The notes beneath the pieces were generated by a model. That model was not told the DNA's origin. It worked only from the letters and a program-made list of their open reading frames with translations, and did no database searches. From Campylobacter sp. RM16187 (GTDB taxonomy: Bacteria; Campylobacterota; Campylobacteria; Campylobacterales; Campylobacteraceae), in the NCBI RefSeq assembly GCF_025319965.1, contig NZ_CP012549.1, positions 558,001-622,000 on the forward strand: a stretch of 64,000 nucleotides of DNA, given 5' to 3'. A program made the position numbers and the translations under genes. Shown piece by piece: positions 19,737 to 29,241 of this stretch (the stretch's first letter is position 1; every line of letters begins with the position of its first letter).

Positions 19737-20200
19737 ATGATAGAAAATCAAGAATTAATTATTGTTATGCTTATTGTTGCTATTTTTGTTGGCTGGATTA
19801 ATAATAAAACCAATGATAAGAAAGTGCATACAGAATATAATAATGTGCTTGCTAAAGCAATAAAAAAGCTCATAGTAAAATTAACAATATAGATGAAGCT
19901 AGAAAATTTGTATATGAACAGCTTAATTTTATGTATTTTTTTTATGATAGTGATATTTTATGTAAAAGTTTTATAGATATGTCGGGCATTCCAAAATATG
20001 AGTTTTATAATGCAGATTTATTTAGTTGCGATACTGAAGCTAGCGATGTAATTTATGATCTTTTTGAAGAAGGATTAGCTCCGTCAATAGACGGCAAGAT
20101 TGCTATGCAGATTATTACGCTTAGTGTTATGTTGAAATACAACATAGGAAATTCAGAAAAAATAAAAGAGTGTATTCTCTCAAATTATGGGAGGATATAA
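19737..20200 (+). CDS. Membrane-anchored protein split by a -1 frameshift at A AAA AAG
   Basis: I do not recognise the family. The first frame (ATG 19737 after TAGGAG) encodes an N-terminal transmembrane helix (LIIVMLIVAIFVGWI) and stops at 19892. A -1 frame that opens after the stop at 19853-19855 and runs to 20200 continues with KINNIDEARKFVYEQLNFMY. That frame matches the N-terminal region of the downstream protein (KITNQNKAKIFIYEQLNFIY). The frames join exactly at the in-phase heptamer A AAA AAG (19862-19868), giving a 154-residue fusion. The first ATG in the second frame (19931) has no ribosome site, so independent translation is unlikely. Either programmed frameshifting, a phase-variable A run, or a damaged gene explains this. 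Confidence 0.6.
19862..19868 (+). promoter_or_regulatory. Possible programmed -1 frameshift site
   Basis: The heptamer A AAA AAG is in phase with the upstream reading frame (ATA AAA AAG). It is the same slippery sequence used in E. coli dnaX. Slippage by -1 joins two halves of a protein whose joined form has a full paralogue next door. I see no convincing downstream hairpin or upstream Shine-Dalgarno stimulator, so a simple indel remains possible. Confidence 0.45.
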
Positions 20201-21342
20201 TGTTTGGTGATAAATATACATTTTCTGAACTTAGAGAGGAAATATCTCTTCATCCTGCCAGCAGTCAAGAAAAAGAACATATTAAAGTTTTAATATCAAA
20301 TATTGTTTATAAAATTACAAACCAGAACAAAGCAAAAATATTTATATATGAGCAACTAAATTTTATATATCAGTTCTATGAATTTGATAGTATGTGTAAA
20401 GATTTTATTGATAGAATAGGTATTTCAGTAGATGAATTTTGTAATATTGATTCAAAAGAATACGAATCAGAAACTAATAGTATATTAAGCTATAAAGGAG
20501 ATTTTTATAACTTTCTGGATGTCATGTTTATTGTTGTTATATATGTTATGAAGCAATACAATATTGGAAATCCTGAACGTGCGAATATATTTTATAGAAA
20601 AAGCACAACGAAATTTTTGGAGCCTATAACTATACAAATAAATAAGCATCCTACTGAAGCTTATTTTTATGGAGAAGACTTTATAGATATAAATTGGTGT
20701 CCGTTATCAGGATATTCTAAAATCAATACTGCAATGAAGCAAAGTTTTTTGAATGAAAATAATTTTTATATATCCAAATACGGATTAACTAATATTTCGG
20801 CAATGGATAATCTTGATAATATGATTAATCTTATTACCGGTCGTGTGAGTGAGGTAGATTGTTGTAGAAATGAAACAATAACAGCTAAAGAATTGGTGGT
20901 TTTAAGCAAAATATCTGAATATTTTTTAAATCTTGATTTTCAAGATAAAATAAAAATTTTAACAGAGTGTATAGGATTTGCTAAAATGCCTTTTGCTATC
21001 AAAAATAATAAAAGCGGTGTAAATATTCATTTTTTTATCTATCACTTTATGACAGAACCGTCATTATTTGAATTTTTTATAACAGATGATGAAGAAGGAA
21101 GTGTTGCTAGAATATGTAAATTTCACCACGGCAAGCGATATGATATGCTAATTCCTGTCAATAAAACATTAGATAATGTTTTATTTGCAAGCATGAATTA
21201 TATACTTCAACATGTTTATGCTGATGTTCATAATTTAAATTTTAATACTGATAATAATTTGATAATGAAAGAGATGCAAAGACTAGAAAGATTTAAATTT
21301 AGATCTATAAATGAGATTCCTATTTTTAGTAAAAGAATTTAA
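20200..21342 (+). CDS. Unrecognised 380-aa protein, paralogous at its N-terminus to the preceding gene
   Basis: I do not recognise this protein. The ATG at 20200 is chosen because it overlaps the preceding stop (TAATG) and follows GGGAGG. Residues about 20-130 match the preceding frameshifted product (YEQLNFIYQFYEFDSMCKDFI against YEQLNFMYFFYDSDILCKSFI; YVMKQYNIGNPERA against VMLKYNIGNSEKI). The C-terminal two thirds are unique and include NINWCPLSGYSK-like and NIHFFIYHFMTEPSLFEFF segments. No signal peptide or membrane helix is evident, unlike the neighbour, which has an anchor. Base composition is very AT-rich compared with pheS and hinT, suggesting acquisition. Confidence 0.6.
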   Translation: MFGDKYTFSELREEISLHPASSQEKEHIKVLISNIVYKITNQNKAKIFIYEQLNFIYQFYEFDSMCKDFIDRIGISVDEFCNIDSKEYESETNSILSYKGDFYNFLDVMFIVVIYVMKQYNIGNPERANIFYRKSTTKFLEPITIQINKHPTEAYFYGEDFIDINWCPLSGYSKINTAMKQSFLNENNFYISKYGLTNISAMDNLDNMINLITGRVSEVDCCRNETITAKELVVLSKISEYFLNLDFQDKIKILTECIGFAKMPFAIKNNKSGVNIHFFIYHFMTEPSLFEFFITDDEEGSVARICKFHHGKRYDMLIPVNKTLDNVLFASMNYILQHVYADVHNLNFNTDNNLIMKEMQRLERFKFRSINEIPIFSKRI

Positions 21343-21477
21343 TCTATATCTTTGCTAATTAATTTTAACGATTGATTAGGATTAAATTCTTTGTATGCTA
21401 TTGTTGTATTGTCTGTTTTATCAACACTTCAAAAAATTTTAGCTAAAATATCTCAAAATTTAATACAAGGTAAGAAA

Positions 21478-22470
21478 TTGCAAGAGTACAAAGATAGTAT
21501 AAGCAGGTGTGAAAATTTGGCTGAGCTTGATAAAATTCGTGTCGATTTGCTAGGCAAAAAAGGGCTTATAACCTCTGAATTTGCCAAGCTGAAAGATATG
21601 GACGAAAGCGAGAAGAAGGTATTTGCAGCAAATCTCAATAAGCTAAGAGATGAGTTTGAAAGCCTGATATCCGCGAAAAAAACCGAGCTTGAAAGCGGTG
21701 AGATAAAAGCTAAGATGAAAGCAAGCGCGATAGACGTGACGCTCTTTAACGAGCCAAGCAGCACCGGCGCTCTTCATCCGGTTATGGCTACGATGGACCG
21801 CATTATAGAGTATTTTATGATGCAAAATTTCTCGCTTGAAAAGGGACCTCTTATAGAGGATGACTTCCATAACTTCGAGGCGCTAAATTTGCCTAAATAT
21901 CACCCTGCGCGCGACATGCAAGATACGTTTTATTTTAAGGATTTTAAACTGCTTCGTACGCACACAAGTCCGGTGCAGGTTCGAACTATGATGAGCACGA
22001 AGCCTCCTGTCCGCATGATAGCGCCAGGTGCTGTGTTTCGCCGAGATATGGACTTAACGCATACTCCGATGTTTCATCAGGTTGAAGGACTTGTCGTCGA
22101 GGATGAAGGCGTAGTTAGCTTTGCAAATTTAAAAAGCATGCTTGAAAATTTCTTAAGGTATATGTTTGGCGATGTTCAGGTACGCTTTCGCCCAAGCTTT
22201 TTCCCGTTTACGGAGCCATCGGCTGAAGTTGATATAAGCTGTATCTTCTGCAAAGGCGAAGGGTGTAGAGTGTGCAAGCAGACGGGCTGGCTTGAAGTGC
22301 TCGGATGTGGTGTGGTTGATTCAAATGTATTTAAGGCGGTTGGCTACAAAAATGTAAGCGGATATGCCTTTGGTCTTGGTGTGGAGCGCTTTGCGATGCT
22401 GCTTCATCAAATTCCTGATTTGCGCTCGCTTTTTGAGGGAGATTTAAGATTATTGGAGCAGTTTAAATGA
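21478..22470 (+). CDS. pheS: Phenylalanyl-tRNA synthetase alpha subunit
   Basis: Catalytic subunit of the alpha2-beta2 enzyme that charges tRNA-Phe. The class II core is visible: motif 2 with [39 protein letters not shown], and motif 3 [10 protein letters not shown]. The N-terminal coiled coil is present. I place the start at TTG 21478 (330 residues, the usual length) because AAGG lies upstream at good spacing; the frame is open further upstream to 21391 but that extension looks non-coding. It overlaps pheT by 4 bases. Confidence 0.93.
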   Translation: MQEYKDSISRCENLAELDKIRVDLLGKKGLITSEFAKLKDMDESEKKVFAANLNKLRDEFESLISAKKTELESGEIKAKMKASAIDVTLFNEPSSTGALHPVMATMDRIIEYFMMQNFSLEKGPLIEDDFHNFEALNLPKYHPARDMQDTFYFKDFKLLRTHTSPVQVRTMMSTKPPVRMIAPGAVFRRDMDLTHTPMFHQVEGLVVEDEGVVSFANLKSMLENFLRYMFGDVQVRFRPSFFPFTEPSAEVDISCIFCKGEGCRVCKQTGWLEVLGCGVVDSNVFKAVGYKNVSGYAFGLGVERFAMLLHQIPDLRSLFEGDLRLLEQFK

Positions 22471-24800
22471 TGATTTCAAGAAATTGGCTAAATGAGTGGG
22501 TGGATATAGCAAATGTGGATAGCGAGAGGATTTTAAAGACTTTAAATTCCATCGGTCTTGAAGTTGATAGCTTTAATTCAGTAAGAATCCCTAAAAATAT
22601 AGTAGTCGGATATGTAAAAAGCAAGGATAAGCATCCTGATGCCGATAAGTTAAGCGTGTGTCAAGTCGATGTCGGAAGCGAAACGCTTCAGATAGTCTGC
22701 GGTGCTAAAAACGTAGAGGCTGGGCAGTTTGTGCCGGTTGCTCTTGTGGGTGCGGTTATGCCAAGCGGACTTGAGATAAAGCACGCTAAGCTTCGCGGAG
22801 TCGAGTCTAACGGCATGATCTGCTCTTCAACCGAGCTTGGCCTAGTAAAAGTAAACGAGGGCATCATGCCTCTTGATGAGAGTATCGGAGAGCTTAGCTT
22901 AGGGCGCGAATTAAGAGAGTATCCTTTGTTAAATGACGCGTTTGTCGAGATAGAGCTAACGCCAAACAGAGGCGACTGCCTAAGCGTATATGGTATCGCA
23001 AGAGATCTTTCTGCCGCGCTTGATCTGCCTTTAAAAGATGCCAGCAAGTATGACGAGGCTGAAAATTTGCTTGGTATCGGGCGAATTTTAGCTATCCATG
23101 CGGAGGAAAATTTAAAAAGCAGCTTTCAGTATAGAGTTTTTGAACTAAAAGACACTCTCAATGAAAATTTGCTTATGAAGATTAGACTCGCCCTCATTGA
23201 ATGCACTAAAGAGCACTGCGTGGAAAGACTTCTGGAATACGCTACACACTCGACCGGAGTGCTGTTTAACGCGTATGATTACGATAAGCTTAAAAAAGAT
23301 GAAGGCAGGGTTGTATTTGATATAGATAAGGACGCACACTCTGCAAGCAAGATTATGGTAGGCGGCGAAAATTTAGGAGTGGCTGGAATTTATCAAAGCG
23401 ATGCGGCTAAAATAGATGATAATAGTAAAATTATCGTTATAGAGGCAAGCTACACAAATCCTGAAATAATCGCTACTACGATATACGAAGATAAAAAAAT
23501 GCCGCGCTTCGATTATGTTTATAGAACCTTAAGAGGGAGCGAGCCTAACATAAATTTTGGCGCAGATTATTTGTTTAAGATGCTTTCCGGACTAAAGAGC
23601 GCTTCGATATATGCGGGCTCTCAGCAGAGTATTTTGCAAAAAGAGCCACGAGTGGTTAGCTTTACTATGAGCGAAATGAATAGGATGATAGGGCAAGAGG
23701 TTTTGAAAAATGATGTCGTCAAAATCCTTAAAAAGCTTGGATTTGAGGTAAATTTCAATGTAGAAAAAGATAGTGCGAATGTCAAAGTTCCTCATTTTCG
23801 CCACGATATCATAAACGCTCAAGATGTATGCGAAGAGATCGTTAGAATCATAGGGATTGATAATATTGCTTCAAAACCGTTGAAATTTAGCGAACAAAAT
23901 CGTATAAATGATACCTTTGTAGATTATAAAAATGCGTTAAATTTAAGACGCAAAGCGGCCAGTAGCGGCTTTTTTGAGTCTGTTCATTATGTATTTGATG
24001 ATTTGAATGAGCTAAACGAGCTTGGCTTTAAACCTTGCAAAGTAGAGATCGCAAATCCTATAAGCAATGAGCTTAACACTCTTCGTCCGACTCTTGTAAA
24101 TCATCTTTTGAAATCTGCAGAAAGAAATATTAAAAATTCAAAAAAATCGGTCAAAATTTTTGAATTCGGAAGTGTTTTTGATGAGAATGGAAGCCAAAGC
24201 GAGAGATTTGGGTTTGTAGCTAGTGGACTTGTGAGGGAGCCAAGTTTACTAAATTCAGCCAAGCCTTCTGAAATAGGCTTTTTAAGCTTTGCTTCTGCAG
24301 TTAGGAATGCGATCGGAGAATTTGAATTAAAGCCTAGTAAAGATATAAATTATCTAAGCGAATTTGAGCAGGCTGAAATTTATCGAAATGGTGTTAAAGT
24401 AGGCTATATAGGTAGAGTTAATGTGGTGGTTGAGAATAGATTTGATCTACCTAAAACCTATCTTTGCGAAGTTGATTTTGGTAAGCTTAAATTTAGTAGC
24501 GTTGCCGTAAAGACCTACTCTAAATTCCCGGCAATAAGCAGAGATTTGAGCCTGATTGTACCTGATGATATGAAATTTGAAGTCATAAAAGAGTGTATTA
24601 ATGCTCTTAAAATAGGATGTTTGAAGGAATTTTTACCTGTTGATATATATAGAGATAAAAATTTAGGTTCAAATTCTAGTTTGACTGTGAAATTTGTTTT
24701 CCAAGATATAGAAAAAACGCTTGAAGATGAAGAGATAGCACTGATAATGGATAAAATTTTAGACAGTTTGAAGAAAAATTTAAATATCGGAGTAAGATGA
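22467..24800 (+). CDS. pheT: Phenylalanyl-tRNA synthetase beta subunit
   Basis: Editing and tRNA-binding subunit paired with PheS. The 777-residue protein has the N-terminal EMAP-like tRNA-binding domain ([24 protein letters not shown], then CGAKNV), B3/B4 region, B5 domain, class II-like core and the C-terminal ferredoxin-fold anticodon-binding domain ([18 protein letters not shown]). ATGA overlaps couple it to pheS upstream and aroA downstream. Composition changes within the gene: the first part to about 23.5 kb is relatively G+C-rich and the part after about 23.9 kb is clearly AT-richer, which could mark a recombination boundary. Confidence 0.95.
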   Translation: MMISRNWLNEWVDIANVDSERILKTLNSIGLEVDSFNSVRIPKNIVVGYVKSKDKHPDADKLSVCQVDVGSETLQIVCGAKNVEAGQFVPVALVGAVMPSGLEIKHAKLRGVESNGMICSSTELGLVKVNEGIMPLDESIGELSLGRELREYPLLNDAFVEIELTPNRGDCLSVYGIARDLSAALDLPLKDASKYDEAENLLGIGRILAIHAEENLKSSFQYRVFELKDTLNENLLMKIRLALIECTKEHCVERLLEYATHSTGVLFNAYDYDKLKKDEGRVVFDIDKDAHSASKIMVGGENLGVAGIYQSDAAKIDDNSKIIVIEASYTNPEIIATTIYEDKKMPRFDYVYRTLRGSEPNINFGADYLFKMLSGLKSASIYAGSQQSILQKEPRVVSFTMSEMNRMIGQEVLKNDVVKILKKLGFEVNFNVEKDSANVKVPHFRHDIINAQDVCEEIVRIIGIDNIASKPLKFSEQNRINDTFVDYKNALNLRRKAASSGFFESVHYVFDDLNELNELGFKPCKVEIANPISNELNTLRPTLVNHLLKSAERNIKNSKKSVKIFEFGSVFDENGSQSERFGFVASGLVREPSLLNSAKPSEIGFLSFASAVRNAIGEFELKPSKDINYLSEFEQAEIYRNGVKVGYIGRVNVVVENRFDLPKTYLCEVDFGKLKFSSVAVKTYSKFPAISRDLSLIVPDDMKFEVIKECINALKIGCLKEFLPVDIYRDKNLGSNSSLTVKFVFQDIEKTLEDEEIALIMDKILDSLKKNLNIGVR

Positions 24801-26071
24801 AAATTTTTGCTTTAAAAGATAGGATTGAAGCGAAATTAGAGGTTATAGCGGCGGATAAATCGATATCTCATAGATGTGCCATATTTTCGCTATTAAGTGA
24901 TAAGCCGTCCACAATAAAAAACTATCTAAAGGCTGAAGATACATTAAACACTTTAAATATAATTAAGCTTTTAGGTGCCAAAGTATCAGAAGAAAACGGA
25001 GTTATGACTATAATCCCACCTCAAAAACTGCAGGAGCCACACTCTGTGCTTGAGTGTGGAAATTCTGGAACTGCAATGAGGCTTCTTATGGGATTTTTGG
25101 CCGCGACTGACGGATTTTTTGTGCTAAGCGGAGATCAATATCTAAATCGCCGTCCGATGGCAAGGGTGGGAAAGCCATTAATAAGCGTTGGAGCCAAGAT
25201 AGATGGTGTGAGCAATGGAGATATGGCTCCTCTTTGTATCAGGGGAGGCAAACTTGAGTATTTTAAATTTGAGAGTAAAATCGCTTCCGCTCAAGTTAAA
25301 TCCGCACTTATTTTAGCAGGACTTAAATCAAATGGATGCGTGATAAGCGAGCCTGAACTAAGCCGTGATCATACAGAAAGAATGCTAAGAGGTATGGGGG
25401 CGGAGCTTGTAAGAAATAATCTTGAAGTTAAAGTATCTCCTATGCAATCGCCTCTTAAGCCGCTTGAAATTTTTGTGCCAAACGATCCTAGCTCGGCTTT
25501 CTTTTTCGCTGTTGCCGCAGCAATAATTCCAAATTCGCATTTAATTTTAAAAAATATTCTTTTAAATAAAACTCGTATAGAAGCCTATAAAATTTTAGAA
25601 AAAATGGGCGCTGATATTAAATTTAAAGAGACTTCAAGCGAATATGAAAGTATCGGAGATATAGAGATTAAATATTCTCAACTTAGAGCCGTGGAGGTAG
25701 ATGAAAATATCTCTTGGCTTATTGATGAGATTCCTGCTCTAGCAATAGCTTTTGCAAATGCCAAAGGAAAGAGCGTAATAAGAAACGCAAAAGAGCTTCG
25801 TGTAAAAGAGAGCGATAGGATATCTGTTGTCGTAGAGGGTCTTAGAAAATGCGGTCTTGAAGTAAGTGAATTTGACGATGGGTTTAGCGTGACAGGAGGA
25901 GAGCTAAATAGCGCTATAATAGATAGTCACGGTGACCATAGGATAGCTATGAGCTTTGCGATTTTAGGATTAAAATGCGGCATGGTAATAGAAAAGAGTG
26001 AATTTATCTCTACTTCTTTCCCGAATTTTAGCAATATTTTAAGAGAGCTTGGGGCTAGCGTTGAAGATTGA
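24797..26071 (+). CDS. aroA: 3-phosphoshikimate 1-carboxyvinyltransferase (EPSP synthase)
   Basis: Joins shikimate 3-phosphate and phosphoenolpyruvate in aromatic amino acid synthesis. At 424 residues it is full length. Visible signatures are AADKSISHR near the start, LECGNSGTAMRLLMG, LSGDQYLNRRPMARV, SRDHTERMLRG and DSHGDHRIAMSFAI. It overlaps pheT by 4 bases and ispH by about 11, so pheS-pheT-aroA-ispH is one operon. Confidence 0.97.
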   Translation: MKIFALKDRIEAKLEVIAADKSISHRCAIFSLLSDKPSTIKNYLKAEDTLNTLNIIKLLGAKVSEENGVMTIIPPQKLQEPHSVLECGNSGTAMRLLMGFLAATDGFFVLSGDQYLNRRPMARVGKPLISVGAKIDGVSNGDMAPLCIRGGKLEYFKFESKIASAQVKSALILAGLKSNGCVISEPELSRDHTERMLRGMGAELVRNNLEVKVSPMQSPLKPLEIFVPNDPSSAFFFAVAAAIIPNSHLILKNILLNKTRIEAYKILEKMGADIKFKETSSEYESIGDIEIKYSQLRAVEVDENISWLIDEIPALAIAFANAKGKSVIRNAKELRVKESDRISVVVEGLRKCGLEVSEFDDGFSVTGGELNSAIIDSHGDHRIAMSFAILGLKCGMVIEKSEFISTSFPNFSNILRELGASVED

Positions 26072-26891
26072 GCTTGCAAATAGTTATGGATTTTGTTTTG
26101 GAGTAAAACGTGCGATAAAAATCGCTGAAAATGCAAAAGATGCTGCTACTATCGGACCTCTTATTCATAACAATGAAGAGATTAATAGATTAAAGATAAA
26201 CTTTAATGTAAAAACCCTAGAAGGAATAAGCGAGATAACCGAGGAAAAAAAGGCAATTATACGTACTCACGGTATTACCAAAAACGATCTGTCTAAACTA
26301 AAAAATAGTGATATTAAAATTATTGACGCGACATGTCCATTTGTGACCAAGCCACAGCAAATTTGCGAAAAAATGAGCAAAGAAGGGTATGATATAGTCA
26401 TCTTTGGAGATGAAAATCATCCCGAGGTAAAAGGTGTAAAATCTTATGCAGATGGCAAGGTTTATGTAGTTTTAGATGAGAGCGAACTAGATAACATAAA
26501 GCTTTCGCAAAAAGTTGCTGTAGTTAGCCAGACTACGCGCAAGGTTGAAAAATTTATGCAGATAGTAAACTACTTAATGCTTAAAACAAAAGAGGTTAGA
26601 GTCTTTAATACCATTTGCAATGCTACTTTTGAGAATCAAGAGGCTGTTAAAGAGCTTGCTGAAAGAGCCGATATAATGATAATAATAGGCGGTAAAAATT
26701 CGTCCAATACAAAGCAGCTATATCTAATATCTAAAAATTTTTGCAATGATAGCTATCTGATAGAAAATGAGAGTGAGCTCAATGAGGAGTGGTTTAGGAA
26801 TAAAAATCACTGCGGAGTAAGTGCAGGAGCTAGCACACCTGATTGGATTATACAAAACGTTGTAAAAAAGATAGAAGATTTTAAAAACTAA
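26061..26891 (+). CDS. ispH: 4-hydroxy-3-methylbut-2-enyl diphosphate reductase
   Basis: The iron-sulfur reductase that makes IPP and DMAPP in the last step of the MEP isoprenoid pathway. The three cluster-binding cysteines are at C12 (YGFCFGVKRA), C92 (DATCPFVTKP) and C186 (NTICNAT). The C-terminal SAGASTPDWII motif is present. I choose TTG 26061, giving 276 residues beginning KIELANSYGF as in other family members; an in-frame TTG at 26049 would add four residues. It overlaps the end of aroA. Confidence 0.95.
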   Translation: MKIELANSYGFCFGVKRAIKIAENAKDAATIGPLIHNNEEINRLKINFNVKTLEGISEITEEKKAIIRTHGITKNDLSKLKNSDIKIIDATCPFVTKPQQICEKMSKEGYDIVIFGDENHPEVKGVKSYADGKVYVVLDESELDNIKLSQKVAVVSQTTRKVEKFMQIVNYLMLKTKEVRVFNTICNATFENQEAVKELAERADIMIIIGGKNSSNTKQLYLISKNFCNDSYLIENESELNEEWFRNKNHCGVSAGASTPDWIIQNVVKKIEDFKN

Positions 26892-27009
26892 TATATTTTG
26901 TCTAATTGAGTAAGTTTAAATTTATAAAAAATGAGTTTAAAATTACTCAAGGATATCTATTTTAGTCCCAAATTCTCGTAAGTTAATCTACAAATAAGTT
27001 ATTTTTAAG

Positions 27010-27015
27010 TATAAT
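27010..27015 (+). promoter_or_regulatory. Sigma-70 -10 box of rpsA
   Basis: TATAAT preceded by ATTTTTAAG, the extended T-rich -10 arrangement typical of Campylobacter promoters, about 55 bases upstream of rpsA in a 178-bp intergenic gap. Confidence 0.6.
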
Positions 27016-27069
27016 CTGGCTAATTGTAACTAAAAATAGTGCAAGCAAAATATACTCAAAAGGATCACG

Positions 27070-28743
27070 ATGGCTGCGGTGAACAAAAATGTTCAAATCA
27101 ATAAAGCAAAGGATGAACTTATAGAAGAAGAAGACTTTGCAGCGATGTTGGAGGAGTCTTTTAAAAAGACTGAAGAAGATAGCGACGGTACCATTGTCGA
27201 TATCAAAGGTGATGAGGTTTTCGTCAATGTAGGTAAAAAATCGGAAGGAATTTTAAATATATCCGAGATTAGTGATGAAAACGGAAATTTAAAATTTAAT
27301 ATCAATGATACTATCAAGGTTGTTATAACTGGATCTCGTGGCGGAAGACCGATAGTTTCTCATAAAAAAGCCTTAAGAAAAGAGAAGGTTAAGGACTATA
27401 TCGAATCTTACAATGAAGATAATCAAGATGTGTTTGATGTTAAAATAATAGGTAAAAATAAAGGCGGTTTCGTAGCTCAAAATAATGACGGAATCGAGTT
27501 TTTCTTACCAAAATCTCAAAGTGGATTTAAAGATGCGAATTCCGTAATGGGAAAAACTTATAAAGTTAAAGTTATCAAGGTTGATAAAGAGGAACAAAGT
27601 ATAGTTGTTTCCAGAAAAAGACTGCTAGATGAAGATCGCAAGAAGAAAAAAGAGGCTATTTCGTCAATAATCGCGAATGAAAACGCTATCGAAGGCACCG
27701 TAAAGAAGATCACAACTTATGGAATGTTTGTAGATGTTGGCGGAGTAGACGGGCTTGTTCACTATAGTGAAATTAGTTACAAAGGCCCTGTAAATCCTGG
27801 ATCTATTTATAAAGAAGGCGATAAGGTTTTAGTTAAGGTTATTAAATACGATAATGAGAAAAAACACCTTTCACTATCTATAAAAGCTGCTATGCCGGAT
27901 CCTTGGGATGAGATTAAAGATAGTTTGGAAGTTGGCGATACCATAAAAGTAATAGTCAGCAATATTGAGCCTTATGGCGCTTTTGTAGATCTTGGAAATG
28001 ACATAGAAGGATTTTTGCACATATCTGAAATTTCTTGGGATAAAAATATAAAAAATCCTAAAGATCATATAAGCGAAGGCGAAGAGCTTGATGTAGAGGT
28101 AATAGAGATAGACGCTAACGATCGTCGTTTAAGAGTTAGCCTTAAAAATCTACTTCCAAAACCGTTTGACGAGTTTAACTCTAAATTTAAAGAAGGCGAC
28201 GTGGTAAAAGGAGCTGTTACTACAGTTACTAATTTCGGTGCCTTTGTTAAAATTAGTGGAGTAGAGGGGTTGTTGCACAACGAAGACGCTTCTTGGGATA
28301 GAAACGATAAGTGCAAAGATATGTTTAAAATAGGCGATGAAGTTGAAGTCAAGATTATAAAGATAGATAATAACGAACAAAAGATATCTCTAAGTCTAAA
28401 AGATTTAAAACAAAGCCCTGTTCAAGCCTATGCTAAAAAGTTCAATGTGGGTGATATAGTAACCGGTAAAATTCGCGATATTAAAGAGTTTGGTATATTT
28501 GTAGAGCTTGGTGACAACGTTGATGCCTTAATCCGTAAAGAGGATATGGGGAGTGTAAAAGCCGAGGATCTGAATATTAATGATAATATCGAAGCCGCAA
28601 TAGCTTTTATAGACGAGAAAAAGAATAGAATTCGCCTAAGTATAAGACGCTTGGCTAAACAAAAAGAACGTGAAGTTCTAAATGAAATAAATAGTAATGA
28701 CAAGGTTACATTGGGCGATATTATAAAAGAGCAGCTGTCTTAA
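27070..28743 (+). CDS. rpsA: 30S ribosomal protein S1
   Basis: Binds mRNA on the small ribosomal subunit and helps initiation. The 557-residue protein contains six S1 repeats, seen as repeated G-x-V-x-G-x-V and GAFV-DLG-x-(E/D)G-hL-H-x-S patterns, e.g. GMFVDVGGVDGLVHYSEIS, GAFVDLGNDIEGFLHISEIS, GAFVKISGVEGLLHNEDAS and FGIFVELGDNVDALI. The ATG follows AAAAGGATC. It has its own promoter after the pheST-aroA-ispH operon and is followed closely by a small membrane-protein gene. Confidence 0.97.
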   Translation: MAAVNKNVQINKAKDELIEEEDFAAMLEESFKKTEEDSDGTIVDIKGDEVFVNVGKKSEGILNISEISDENGNLKFNINDTIKVVITGSRGGRPIVSHKKALRKEKVKDYIESYNEDNQDVFDVKIIGKNKGGFVAQNNDGIEFFLPKSQSGFKDANSVMGKTYKVKVIKVDKEEQSIVVSRKRLLDEDRKKKKEAISSIIANENAIEGTVKKITTYGMFVDVGGVDGLVHYSEISYKGPVNPGSIYKEGDKVLVKVIKYDNEKKHLSLSIKAAMPDPWDEIKDSLEVGDTIKVIVSNIEPYGAFVDLGNDIEGFLHISEISWDKNIKNPKDHISEGEELDVEVIEIDANDRRLRVSLKNLLPKPFDEFNSKFKEGDVVKGAVTTVTNFGAFVKISGVEGLLHNEDASWDRNDKCKDMFKIGDEVEVKIIKIDNNEQKISLSLKDLKQSPVQAYAKKFNVGDIVTGKIRDIKEFGIFVELGDNVDALIRKEDMGSVKAEDLNINDNIEAAIAFIDEKKNRIRLSIRRLAKQKEREVLNEINSNDKVTLGDIIKEQLS

Positions 28744-28755
28744 TTTAGAAATTAA

Positions 28756-29241
28756 ATGAAACGACATCTGCTTGCTTCTGTGATCGTTTGTTTGCTGGCG
28801 TTTGTATGTCTCTGTGGGTTTTTTCTATGGAGATATGCAAACGCAAATTTAGCTCAAGGAATACCACAAAAGCAAGATATTATAAAAGAAGTTGAGTCAA
28901 ATGGAAGCAAAAATGAAGTTTCCTGGGTTAATAAACTTGCAAATTTGACTCCTAAAGAGTATATTTTAGCTGCAAATGAGATATTTATAGAGTTTAAAAA
29001 TAGCGAAAAAGATAATTTTAAAAAAAGAGTCTATCAATTAATAATAGATAAAAATGATATATATTCTATGTTTTGTCTAAGTCAAACTCTTAAAAATATC
29101 TCTGTCGATTTTAGTGTAATAAAAGAAAATTCTAAAAATCTAATATATATCAATACGCAAGATGTCAGTATATTAAATCGTGTTATAGATGATCTTAAAA
29201 CGTATGATATACACTCGCAAATTATGGAGGTTAAGCTGTGA
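28756..29241 (+). CDS. Small membrane-anchored protein of unknown function between rpsA and serA
   Basis: A 161-residue protein with one N-terminal transmembrane helix (LLASVIVCLLAFVCLCGFFLWRYA) followed by a soluble, presumably periplasmic, mainly helical domain ending in IDDLKTYDIHSQIMEVKL. I do not recognise a catalytic motif. It begins 12 bases after rpsA without a strong ribosome site and overlaps serA by 3 bases (GTGA), so rpsA-this gene-serA is probably one transcript. From memory C. jejuni has a comparable small gene at this position. Confidence 0.65.
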   Translation: MKRHLLASVIVCLLAFVCLCGFFLWRYANANLAQGIPQKQDIIKEVESNGSKNEVSWVNKLANLTPKEYILAANEIFIEFKNSEKDNFKKRVYQLIIDKNDIYSMFCLSQTLKNISVDFSVIKENSKNLIYINTQDVSILNRVIDDLKTYDIHSQIMEVKL

